NCBI RefSeq assembly: GCF_027474825.1 | Contig: NZ_CP107030.1 | Location: forward strand, 186,001-250,000 | Length of the DNA stretch: 64,000 bases | Reading direction: 5' to 3' | Source: Maribacter halichondriae | GTDB taxonomy: Bacteria > Bacteroidota > Bacteroidia > Flavobacteriales > Flavobacteriaceae | Part shown: positions 17,901-25,783 of the stretch, in pieces | How positions within the stretch are numbered: the stretch's first letter is position 1 | How the letters are laid out: each line of letters starts with the position of its first letter | The notes under the pieces: model-generated | Told to the model about the DNA's origin: nothing | The model's database searches: none | Seen by the model: only the letters and a program-made list of their open reading frames with translations | Made by a program: the position numbers and the translations under genes

Positions 17901-19451
17901 ATGTTAAACCTAGCTACCTTATTGGAAAATAGTGCTCATAAATATGCCGATAAAGCTGCATTTACTTTTATGGATACTATTCTCAGTTTTTCGCAAGTTA
18001 ATAGAGCCGCCAATCAAGTTGCAAATGCCCTAGTTGACTTGGGCATCGAACCAGGTGATAAAGTCGCAATGAGTTGTTTCAACCTCCCCTATTTTCCTAT
18101 TATTTACAACGGGATATTAAGAGCAGGAGCTATCGTCGTGCCCTTAAGTGTTTTACTGAAATCGGATGAAATCCAGTTCCATTTGGAAGATAGCGATGCA
18201 AAGGCGTATTTCTGTTTTGTAGGGACCGAAGATTTACCCATGGGAAAAATGGGTCATGAAGGTTTTCAAAAAGCGAAGAACTGTGCTAATTTTATCATGA
18301 TAATGCCAAAAGAAGATATGCCCTCTCCGATATAAGGAACGAGCACTTTAGGAAGTTTTGTAGCTGGAAAGTCGTACAGCTTCGATACCATAGAAACCAA
18401 GGCTTCTGATACAGCTGTTATTATTTATACTTCTGGTACTACAGGCAGACCCAAAGGTGCAGAGTTAACTCATTCCAATCTGTTTACAAATGCCGTAGTA
18501 AGTGCTGATTTATTCAATGGTACTTCCGAAGACATTCACCTGATCGTGCTTCCCCTATTTCACATTTTTGCCATGACCGTGATGATGAATTCTGCGCTAT
18601 ATAGAGGAGCATCATCCATATTACTGGCACGTTTTGATGCCGAAGCAGTTTTAAATTCACTTCATAAGCACAAGGTTACCGTTTTTGCCGGGGTACCTAC
18701 GATGTATTGGGGGCTCAATAATTACCTAGACACTAACGATTTTGATATCTCAGGCATACGATCGAATTTGAAAAGTTGTTTGTCGGGTGGGGCTTCTTTA
18801 CCCGTTACCGTACTTGAGAAGTTCGAAAAACGCTTTGACATTAACATTCTTGAGGGTTACGGCATGTCTGAGGGTTCTCCTGTGGTAACATTCAATCAAA
18901 AAGATATTGGAAGAAAAATAGGATCCGTAGGTACGCCCGCATGGGGCATAAAAGTAAAGTTGGTCAATGAAAAAGGTGAAATTGTCCCCGTCGGTGAGAA
19001 AGGAGAATTATTGTACAAAGGGCATAATGTAACGAAAGGGTATTATAAAAATCCTGAAGCTACGGCAAATACCATTAAAAATGGCTGGTTGCATTCAGGT
19101 GATATTGCTGTTCAAGATGAAGATGGCTTTTACTATATCGTAGATCGGACAAAGGATATGATTATACGTGGGGGGCTCAACGTCTATCCACGAGAAGTAG
19201 AAGAAGTAATAATGAAACACACGGCAGTCTCTATGGCGGCCGTAATTGGAGTTCCGCACTTAGAAAAGGGAGAAGAAATAAAGGCTTTTATCGTCCTCAA
19301 AGATGGAGAGAACGTTTCTCAAGAAGAATTGATGGAATTTACAAAAGCACATATTGCAGCTTATAAATATCCAAGAATAATAGAGATAACGCAAGCGCTA
19401 CCGATGAGTGCTACCGGTAAAATATTAAAAAAAGAACTTCGAAAACGTTAA
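17901..19451 (+). pseudogene. AMP-dependent acyl-CoA synthetase/ligase with in-frame TAA
   Basis: A complete ANL-superfamily ligase is readable in one frame from ATG 17901 to 19451 (about 516 residues), interrupted only by TAA at 18333-18335 (codon 145). The P-loop motif YTSGTTGRPKGAELTH lies just after the stop at about 18430-18480. The later motifs GYGMSEGSP, GWLHSGDIAVQDEDGFY, DRTKDMIIRGG and the C-terminal lysine in ATGKILKKELRKR are all present. It should activate a fatty or aromatic acid to the acyl-AMP/CoA. The frame does not change across the stop, so this is a nonsense change and not an indel. Unless read through, the protein is lost. Confidence 0.88.
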
Positions 19452-19468
19452 TAATTTCCAACAAACTA

Positions 19469-19537
19469 ATGATAAAATTCTTTCGTCAAATCAACCAAAA
19501 AACCTCCCTTCTTGGGAGGGTATTGAGGGGTGGGTAA
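19469..19537 (+). repeat. DUF6090 start box fused to a REP-like repeat, short ORF
   Basis: ATG 19469 reads MIKFFRQINQ, a DUF6090 start box, then runs in frame through the REP-like repeat and stops at TAA 19535. It makes a 22-codon ORF ending in LLGRVLRGG. The DUF6090 similarity ends exactly where the repeat begins (about 19502), which marks a junction. It is probably not a functional gene. Confidence 0.6.
19503..19534 (+). repeat. REP-like GC-rich repeat, left flank of the DUF559 gene
   Basis: A purine/pyrimidine-skewed element built of CCTCCC, a short spacer, GGGAGGG, then TATTGAGGGGTGGGT. The first half is a hairpin and the second half is a G-rich tail. The same design occurs in inverted orientation at 19904-19931 and directly at 20018-20050. 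The DUF559 start codon lies 8 nt after the repeat. Confidence 0.75.
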
Positions 19538-19541
19538 ACAC

Positions 19542-19961
19542 ATGAGAGAAATCATTCCATATAAACCAGAATTGATGGCCTATGCCAAAGAGCTTCGCAA
19601 GAATATGACGCTTGGAGAAATAACACTATGGCGTGAGATAAAAGGTAAAAAGCTTGGTTTTAGGTTTAGTAGACAGATTCCTATTGATCGATATATTGTA
19701 GATTTCTATTGTAAAGATTTAAAATTGGCAATAGAGGTAGACGGATCCATTCATTTTGAGGAAGGGCAGCAAGAGAAAGATAAAATAAGACAAGACAGAT
19801 TAGAGTCTTTGGGAGTTCATGTAATACGATTTAGCGACCTGGATGTGAAGAACAATCTGGGCTGGGTATTGAATGAGATTAAGAATAAAATTGAACAAAT
19901 AAAACCCACCCCTAGCCCCTCCCAGGAGGGGAATAAAACCGCGCAAAACTCGAAAAGGTAA
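19542..19961 (+). CDS. DUF559 endonuclease-like protein (PD-(D/E)XK/Vsr-type)
   Basis: A 139-residue DUF559 protein. The core is LRKNMTLGEITLWREIKG, FRFSRQIPIDRYIVDFYC, then LAIEVDGSIHF and VIRFSDLDV. The aspartate in IVDFY and the EVD pair match the nuclease site of the Vsr/DUF559 group. The C-terminal tail PTPSPSQEG is encoded by the right-hand REP-like repeat, so the repeat is part of the gene. ATG 19542 is preferred to GTG 19530, which lies inside the left repeat. The gene sits between inverted repeats and next to DUF6090 start boxes, a layout that suggests it travels with the repeats. Cutting activity is predicted only. Confidence 0.85.
   Translation: MREIIPYKPELMAYAKELRKNMTLGEITLWREIKGKKLGFRFSRQIPIDRYIVDFYCKDLKLAIEVDGSIHFEEGQQEKDKIRQDRLESLGVHVIRFSDLDVKNNLGWVLNEIKNKIEQIKPTPSPSQEGNKTAQNSKR
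19904..19931 (-). repeat. REP-like GC-rich repeat, right flank, inverted and inside the DUF559 gene
   Basis: Reads ACCCACCCCTAG then CCCCTCCC A GGAGGGG on the plus strand, the reverse of the left-flank element (GGGGTGGGT tail and CCCCTCC hairpin). It lies in the last codons of the DUF559 gene and codes for its PTPSPSQEG tail. Confidence 0.75.
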
Positions 19962-19973
19962 AAGTAAAATGTC

Positions 19974-20050
19974 GTGATCAAATTTTTTTGAAAAATCTAC
20001 AAAAACACTAAATGTATCCTCCCCTCCTTGGAGGGGATTGAGGGGTGGGT
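19974..20050 (+). repeat. DUF6090 start-box remnant followed by a third REP-like repeat
   Basis: From GTG 19974 the bases read MIKFF then TGA, KIYKNTK, a decayed DUF6090 start box. At 20018-20050 follows another REP-like element (CCTCCCCTCC, TT, GGAGGGG, then ATTGAGGGGTGGGT) in the same orientation as the one at 19503. So the order start box then REP occurs twice within 600 bases, once on each side of the DUF559 gene. The rest of the gap to 20148 holds nothing I recognise. Confidence 0.65.
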
Positions 20051-20148
20051 CAAATACTTAGATTGGAACTAAGTTCAAACTCTTTGATAAAAACCCTCTA
20101 ACAAGTTTCATTTTTTCAATCAAAGCCTGCTAGCACTTCTTCAAGGGA

Positions 20149-21132
20149 CTACAAACCATGATACGCTTTCAGTACATTCTCAATTTGTGCCTCCGTTTCA
20201 GGATTGATAAATTTCCGTTCCGGATTCTCATCCAACCATTTTAAGGTACGTTTTATTCCTTCTGTAAAGGGTATCGTAGCCTTAAATGCAGGCACGAAGG
20301 TTTTTATTTTGGTATTATCGAAGATTACGCTTTCTGCCTTATCCGCCAACAAGGTTCCTGTGAAATCTGGTTCGATTTTACAAATAAAGTCTGAGGCGAT
20401 ATGTACGATATTGGCTTCCTTGCCCAAACTTTCCGCCAAAATTTTATAAATCATGTTCCAGGTCAAAACCTCATCCGAAGTAATGTGAAAAGCATGACCA
20501 ATGGCCTGTGTCAATCCCAGTAGACCGACAAAACCCTCTGCAAAATCATCGGCATGGGTCACCGTCCATAACGAAGTGCCATCACCATGAATTATAATTT
20601 CCTTTCCTTTTAAAATACGATCTGCGGTAGTGTACTCATTAAACCCCCCAATCGCAATGGGGATGACGATATCGTAGGTCAGCGAGGGTCGGACAATCGT
20701 AATGGGAAATCCATCCTCACGATAGGCTTTCATTAACCGGTCCTCACATTTAATCTTATCGTTCGAATAATCCCAAAGGTTATTGTATAGCGGAGTAGAT
20801 TCCGTAATAACGGGATAACTCAAGGGTGTTTGATAGCAAGATGCCGAGCTGATGAAAATATATTGTTTGGTCTTGCCTTTGAATAAAGCAATATCGCGTT
20901 CAATATCTTCGGCCGTAAAAGCGATCCAATTGACCACGACATCCCATTCGTGTTTTTTAAGTTCTGTAAGTTCCTCAGGTCTATTGATATCACCAAGAAT
21001 GGTTTTCGCCCCAGCGATTTCAACATTGGCCTTGCCCCTATTCAATAGATAAAGATCTATACCTTTTTCTAGGGCCAATCGACTTGAAGGAGCACTGATA
21101 TTTCCTGTGCCTCCTATGAACAATATTTTCAT
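20149..21132 (-). CDS. NAD-dependent epimerase/dehydratase-like protein (extended SDR)
   Basis: The N-terminal MKILFIGGTGNIS is the Rossmann motif of extended SDRs, followed by LLNRGK at the end of strand 2. The active-site residues are probably the SSASCYQ serines and the Tyr/Lys of YSNDK. The C-terminal part (ADDFAEGFVGLL, AFHITSDEVLTW) resembles the CSP41/isoflavone-reductase-like group found in many Bacteroidota. The 327-residue length is normal. It is cytoplasmic. It is transcribed against its plus-strand neighbours and is divergent from the S9 peptidase gene. Substrate unknown; a sugar-nucleotide epimerase or a reductase are both possible. Confidence 0.8.
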   Translation of the reverse strand: MKILFIGGTGNISAPSSRLALEKGIDLYLLNRGKANVEIAGAKTILGDINRPEELTELKKHEWDVVVNWIAFTAEDIERDIALFKGKTKQYIFISSASCYQTPLSYPVITESTPLYNNLWDYSNDKIKCEDRLMKAYREDGFPITIVRPSLTYDIVIPIAIGGFNEYTTADRILKGKEIIIHGDGTSLWTVTHADDFAEGFVGLLGLTQAIGHAFHITSDEVLTWNMIYKILAESLGKEANIVHIASDFICKIEPDFTGTLLADKAESVIFDNTKIKTFVPAFKATIPFTEGIKRTLKWLDENPERKFINPETEAQIENVLKAYHGL

Positions 21133-21282
21133 GCTTCCCGTTATTTGCTACAAAATAACATAATTATCCGAGGTTATGGTTTACCGAACATTGGAAATTT
21201 CCAATCCTCAAGACACAAGGGATTTAAACCATATTATTGTTATCTTGGAAGGCATTCGAAATAACTATTCAAATACACCAAA

Positions 21283-23304
21283 ATGAAAAATATATTGACA
21301 TTTCTTTTTGTATTTACCGCAACTTTGGCACTCGCCCAAGAAAAATCAAACCTAGAATTGATCGATATTTTTGATATGGAATATGTTTCCGATCCGCAAA
21401 TTTCTCCAGATGGGAGCAAAATAGTCTACATCAGAAATTCAAAGGACGTCATGACCGACAAAAACCTCTCGAACTTATGGATAATTAATTTCGACGGAAG
21501 CAACAATCGCCCTCTGACTACCGGAAATCACAACAATGTTTCGCCAAGATGGTCCCGCGACGGTAAAAAACTGGTTTACCGCTCAAATGGTGAAGACAGT
21601 AAGACCAAGCTCTATATGATGTGGTTGGACACCAAGGAGAGTGTACCCTTGACCAACACACCACAAGCCCCTTCAAATGTTTCATGGTCGTATGATAATC
21701 GCCATTTGGCCTTTACCATGTTCGTACCTGAAAATCACGAATCCATCGTGAAACTTCCCCAAAAACCAGAAGGTGCCAAATGGAACGATCCTCCAAAATA
21801 TATCGACGACATGACCTACCGCGCCGATGGCGCCGGTTACTTAAAAAGCGGACACAATCAAATTTTTATCCTCTCCACGGATGGTGGCACCCCACGCCAG
21901 TTGACTTCTTCGCAAAATAACCATGGCGGGCCGGTTTGGTCAAAAGACAATTCGAGCCTGTACTTTTCCGCCAACCTCCACAAGAATAAGGAGTTCGAAC
22001 CGGCCAATAGTGAAATCTATAAACTTGAGGTAAAGTCCGGTAAAATTGATACGCTGACCAATCGGTTCGGTCCCGATGACGGTATTACCCTTTCCCCCGA
22101 CGGAAAGAAAATCGCCTACACCGGTTTTGACGATACCTTTCAAGGCTATCAGGTATCGAAACTATATCTGATGAATGCTGATGGAACCAAAGTGCAAGAG
22201 CTTTCCAAAGATTTTGATAGGGATGTGCAAAACGTACAATGGGCCGCCGACGGCAAAGGGCTCTATTTTCAATACGATGACAAAGGGGATACCAAAATAG
22301 GGTCTATCACCTTGAACGGAAAAGTTTCTACGATTACAGAGAATTTAGGCGGACTCTCATTGGGAAGGCCCTATAACCAAGCGGAATTTACAGTTTCGAG
22401 GAACGGTAAGTTCACCTATACTTTGGGAGGAACAACGCATCCTTCCGATTTGGGCACCCATTATAAAGGAAACGACAATCGCCTTACCCATCTCAATGAT
22501 GATCTATTTTCATTCCGAAATGTCGCCGAAGTCGAGGAACTTTGGTGGGAATCTTCTTTTGATCAACGAAAAATACAGGGATGGATCGTTAAACCGCCCA
22601 ATTTTGACGCCTCGAAAAAATATCCAATGATCTTGGAAATCCACGGCGGACCGTTTACCAGCTATGGTTCGGTGTTTTCGGCGGAAGTCCAAGCGTATGC
22701 TGCCGCAGGTTATGTCGTGCTGTATACCAATCCACGGGGTAGTACGAGTTACGGACAAGAATTCGGAAACCTCATCCATCACGATTATCCCAATCATGAT
22801 TATGACGACCTGATGTCTGGCGTGGATGCCCTTTTGGCAAAAGGATACGTCGACGATAAAAACCTTTTCGTTACCGGCGGTAGTGGTGGTGGCGTTCTGT
22901 CTGCATGGATCGTAGGGAAAACAGATCGCTTTAAAGCCGCCGTAGTCGCGAAGCCTGTAATCAACTGGTACAGTTTTGTGTTGTATTCCGATAATCCGGG
23001 GTTCTTTTATAAATATTGGTTTCCGAACAAGCCATGGGAAAATCCTGAAAATTATCTGAAGCGTTCCCCAATATCGCTGGTGGGCAATGTGACCACACCA
23101 ACTATGTTATTGACCGGTGAGGAAGATTATCGTACTCCGATTGCAGAGTCGGAACAATATTATGCCGCGCTTAAACTTCAAAAGGTAGAAACAGCGATGG
23201 TCCGAATTCCTGGTGCCTCGCACGGTATCGCTAACCGACCAAGCAATTTGATCGCGAAAATAGCCAGTGTGTTGGCATGGTTCGATAAATATAAAGACAA
23301 ATAA
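21283..23304 (+). CDS. S9 family peptidase (acylaminoacyl-peptidase/DPP-like)
   Basis: A signal peptide (residues 1-18, TLALAQ) precedes a beta-propeller built from TolB-like repeats (SPDGSKIVYI, WSRDGKKLVY and similar, residues 30-400). A C-terminal alpha/beta hydrolase follows from about residue 420. The catalytic triad is visible: Ser534 in GGSGGG, Asp615 in GEEDYRTP, and His647 in GASHGI. The oxyanion region HGGPFTSYG is also present. Length 673 is normal for S9C enzymes. It should cleave short peptides in the periplasm. The next gene starts 3 nt after its stop, suggesting translational coupling. Confidence 0.92.
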   Translation: MKNILTFLFVFTATLALAQEKSNLELIDIFDMEYVSDPQISPDGSKIVYIRNSKDVMTDKNLSNLWIINFDGSNNRPLTTGNHNNVSPRWSRDGKKLVYRSNGEDSKTKLYMMWLDTKESVPLTNTPQAPSNVSWSYDNRHLAFTMFVPENHESIVKLPQKPEGAKWNDPPKYIDDMTYRADGAGYLKSGHNQIFILSTDGGTPRQLTSSQNNHGGPVWSKDNSSLYFSANLHKNKEFEPANSEIYKLEVKSGKIDTLTNRFGPDDGITLSPDGKKIAYTGFDDTFQGYQVSKLYLMNADGTKVQELSKDFDRDVQNVQWAADGKGLYFQYDDKGDTKIGSITLNGKVSTITENLGGLSLGRPYNQAEFTVSRNGKFTYTLGGTTHPSDLGTHYKGNDNRLTHLNDDLFSFRNVAEVEELWWESSFDQRKIQGWIVKPPNFDASKKYPMILEIHGGPFTSYGSVFSAEVQAYAAAGYVVLYTNPRGSTSYGQEFGNLIHHDYPNHDYDDLMSGVDALLAKGYVDDKNLFVTGGSGGGVLSAWIVGKTDRFKAAVVAKPVINWYSFVLYSDNPGFFYKYWFPNKPWENPENYLKRSPISLVGNVTTPTMLLTGEEDYRTPIAESEQYYAALKLQKVETAMVRIPGASHGIANRPSNLIAKIASVLAWFDKYKDK

Positions 23305-23307
23305 TTC

Positions 23308-24171
23308 ATGATTAATTCAAGTAAACTAGTACCAAAAGATCTTATTATGGTTTTTCTCATGTTGCCCATACTGCTTTCTTCACAATCGATAAAAGTGATG
23401 ACCTATAACATCAAATATGACAATGTCAACGATACGGTCAATAATTGGAACGACCGCAAAGAAGCTATGGTAGAACTTCTAAAAAAGCATAATCCAAGCA
23501 TCATCGGCATGCAGGAAGTACTATTTAGGCAATTGGAATTTTTGGACGAATCACTTCCAAGTTATAAATATGTGGGAGTTGGCCGCGACGATGGGCAGCA
23601 AAAAGGAGAGTTCTCCCCTATTCTATATAATTCGGTAAAATATAAGTTGTTGCAATCGAATACATTTTGGCTTTCAAAAACTCCCAATAAAATATCGGTA
23701 GGTTGGGATGCCGCTTTGGAACGCATCTGCACCTATGGACTTTTCGAGGATAAAAGTTCTGGGCAAAAATTTTGGGTCTTTAATACCCATTTTGACCATG
23801 TCGGAGTAAAGGCACGGAAAAAATCGGTCAAACTCATCCAAAAGAAAATTAGGGATATCAATTCGGACAAACTGCCTGTAGTAGTGATGGGAGACCTTAA
23901 CTTGACTCCAGACCAAAAACCTATTCAGCTTCTACAGCGAAAGATGAACGATGGGCTTTCAATAACAAAAACTCCATTAACAGGACCAACCGGAACGTTC
24001 AATGGTTTTGATGTCTTGGATCCGATGCTTCGGCGCATAGATTATATATTCTTGGACAAATTTGACGTCGATAGTTACATTCACTTAGATGAACGTTTGC
24101 AAAATGGCAAGCATGTATCCGATCATTTGCCAGTGAAGGCGGATTTAAAGTTTAAAATCATGTCTAACTAA
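23308..24171 (+). CDS. endonuclease/exonuclease/phosphatase family protein, secreted
   Basis: After an N-terminal hydrophobic signal (about residues 12-25, LIMVFLMLPILLSS) comes an EEP domain. It has the starting strand KVMTYNIKYDN, the catalytic glutamate in IIGMQEVL, the NTHFDHVG block, VVMGDLNLTPDQ, and the closing SDHLPVKADL with the catalytic Asp-His. All signature residues are there, and 287 residues is normal. Secreted members act as phosphodiesterases or nucleases; the substrate cannot be told. The start 3 nt after the S9 peptidase stop points to an operon. The N-terminal 11 residues before the signal may be dispensable, with a second ATG at codon 14. Confidence 0.88.
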   Translation: MINSSKLVPKDLIMVFLMLPILLSSQSIKVMTYNIKYDNVNDTVNNWNDRKEAMVELLKKHNPSIIGMQEVLFRQLEFLDESLPSYKYVGVGRDDGQQKGEFSPILYNSVKYKLLQSNTFWLSKTPNKISVGWDAALERICTYGLFEDKSSGQKFWVFNTHFDHVGVKARKKSVKLIQKKIRDINSDKLPVVVMGDLNLTPDQKPIQLLQRKMNDGLSITKTPLTGPTGTFNGFDVLDPMLRRIDYIFLDKFDVDSYIHLDERLQNGKHVSDHLPVKADLKFKIMSN

Positions 24172-24198
24172 AGAATCTAAAAAAATAACAGATCTGAT

Positions 24199-24561
24199 AT
24201 GGCATATGACGAATTTTTGGCCGACCGAATTCGGCACGTTTTAAAACAAAAGTCGGTTTTTGCAGAGGAAAAGAAAATGATGGGCGGACTTTGTTTTATG
24301 GTCGATGACAAAATGTGTTTCGGAATGCACATTGATAAAAAAACCGATTCATCATTATTTATGGCCAGAGTTGGTACCGACCAATATGAAAAGGCCCTCT
24401 CAAAGCCACATTGCATGGAAATGAATTTTACGGGCCGTACAATGAAGGGTTATGTTTTCGTTTCTGTCGAAGGAATCGATTCTGACAAAGATTTGGAATC
24501 TTGGATCCAAATGTGTTTGGATTTCAATCCTTTGGCGAAAAGCAGTAAAAAAAAAAGCTAA
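24199..24561 (+). CDS. TfoX/Sxy N-terminal domain protein
   Basis: The 120-residue protein matches the TfoX_N domain: the helix MAYDEFLADRIRHVL, then KKMMGGLCFMVDDKMCFGMH, the FMARVGTDQYEKAL strand-helix, and a closing SWIQMCLDFN. The domain occurs alone in many Bacteroidota, without the C-terminal half of the competence regulator TfoX, so a role in competence should not be assumed. It is 28 nt after the EEP gene. Its stop overlaps the stop of the convergent GH26 gene by 4 nt. Confidence 0.85.
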   Translation: MAYDEFLADRIRHVLKQKSVFAEEKKMMGGLCFMVDDKMCFGMHIDKKTDSSLFMARVGTDQYEKALSKPHCMEMNFTGRTMKGYVFVSVEGIDSDKDLESWIQMCLDFNPLAKSSKKKS

Positions 24562-25670
24562 AAAGAGTTAGATAATAGCTCGTCGAGCGTAATAACATCA
24601 TCACTGTTCATCATCTCAATACTGTTCTTATTGTCTTTTATAGCAACGGCGGCCCCATTCCAACTATGCCATTGTAGAAAATAGGCCGCCTTACCCTTTA
24701 ACGCATTGACATGCTGCATCATATCCCAATTTCCGTACCCTGAATCGATAGGTCCAGATTCACTCATTACGATGGTTTTTCCCAATGATTTTAAGGCATC
24801 ATAATCGGGAAAATCAGGATTCACCCCATAATAATCCATCCCTACCAAATCGACGTAATCGGAACCTGGATAAAACGAAGTAACATCGGCGTTCCATCCA
24901 CGATCCGGCACTACGGAGTATGTCCAAATCAGATTGTCCAAACCATAATCAAAAATTAGGGTATTGTAAAGGTCCATCCATAGTTCTTTATAATCAGCTT
25001 CGTTCGTTTGTTGGTTGTTATAGGTGTCGATACCCCACCAAAAAAAGTCGCCGTTCATCTCATGAAAGGGTCTCCAAATTACGGTAACCCCGGCATCACG
25101 GAGTTTTTGCAGACCTCCCGCAACATTATCAAGCTCGGTACGATAGCTGGTTCTTGCAGTCGACGGAGCTGCATCTTTCAGAAGTGACCTCAAATCGATG
25201 TTATCCTTGTTTTCTACGGTATTCCAATATATATCGATTCCCGCTTCAAACGGATTATCGGCATGCCAGCTCACGGTGACCAATCCCCCTTCGTTCCAAT
25301 GATCAGCTAGAGTCTGTACAGGATATTCGGTGCCCGAGTACCAACCAAAATCCGCTCCTATAATTCCAACATGTCTTCCTGTGATATCAGCTAGCATATC
25401 AACATAAGTATTGTAAAAGGAAGCTGTAGTATTTGGGGCATCACCGCAATGCTGACCTACAATGACCTGTTCATTGGCTATCAACGTATCGAAATAAGCG
25501 AGTATGTCTTCTTTGCCAAGACCTTCCAATCCGGTATTTTCAAGAGATTCTTCGGAAGATTCTTGCGAAGTTGCATTGTCCTCGTTCGGGGATTGGTCGG
25601 CACCTATAACTTGTTGTTTATCACAAGAAACAAAGAGAAATACCATAAAAAGGGGAAGCAATAATCGCAT
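24558..25670 (-). CDS. glycoside hydrolase family 26 (beta-mannanase-like) lipoprotein
   Basis: Lipoprotein signal MRLLLPLFMVFLFVSC sets the start at 25670 rather than the longer frame to 25706. The catalytic domain has the GH26 acid/base motif VIWRPFHEMNG and the nucleophile in TIVMSESGP. VSWHADNPF and LVGMDYYG are also typical. GH26 enzymes cut beta-1,4-mannans, and a lipoprotein form would act at the cell surface on oligosaccharides. The linker after the lipid anchor is acidic and Ser-rich (residues about 20-45). No SusC/SusD pair or other mannan genes are nearby, so it stands alone. Well supported as GH26; substrate less certain. Confidence 0.9.
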   Translation of the reverse strand: MRLLLPLFMVFLFVSCDKQQVIGADQSPNEDNATSQESSEESLENTGLEGLGKEDILAYFDTLIANEQVIVGQHCGDAPNTTASFYNTYVDMLADITGRHVGIIGADFGWYSGTEYPVQTLADHWNEGGLVTVSWHADNPFEAGIDIYWNTVENKDNIDLRSLLKDAAPSTARTSYRTELDNVAGGLQKLRDAGVTVIWRPFHEMNGDFFWWGIDTYNNQQTNEADYKELWMDLYNTLIFDYGLDNLIWTYSVVPDRGWNADVTSFYPGSDYVDLVGMDYYGVNPDFPDYDALKSLGKTIVMSESGPIDSGYGNWDMMQHVNALKGKAAYFLQWHSWNGAAVAIKDNKNSIEMMNSDDVITLDELLSNSF

Positions 25671-25733
25671 TATACAAGATTTGTTGACTTTTAAAACAGG
25701 TATCAATAATCATTCCGAAAAATTTAACAAAAA

Positions 25734-25759
25734 AAGGCCGTCCACAATGGAACGGCCTT
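25734..25759 (-). terminator. Rho-independent terminator after the T9SS adhesin gene
   Basis: Stem AAGGCCGT (25734-25741) pairs with ACGGCCTT (25752-25759). On the minus strand it is followed by a run of T (plus-strand A run 25729-25735). It lies 25 nt past the adhesin stop and before the GH26 start. Confidence 0.8.
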
Positions 25760-25783
25760 TTCAGAATTGGTTATTTGGTCTTC

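Noticed and set aside
19503..20050. CRISPR-like array from the three similar repeats
   Set aside because: Only three copies, in mixed orientation, with unequal spacing and a gene between; no cas genes.
21133..21282. Promoter of the S9 peptidase gene (TATCTTGG near 21240)
   Set aside because: One mismatch to TAnnTTTG and no -33 partner; not enough to call.
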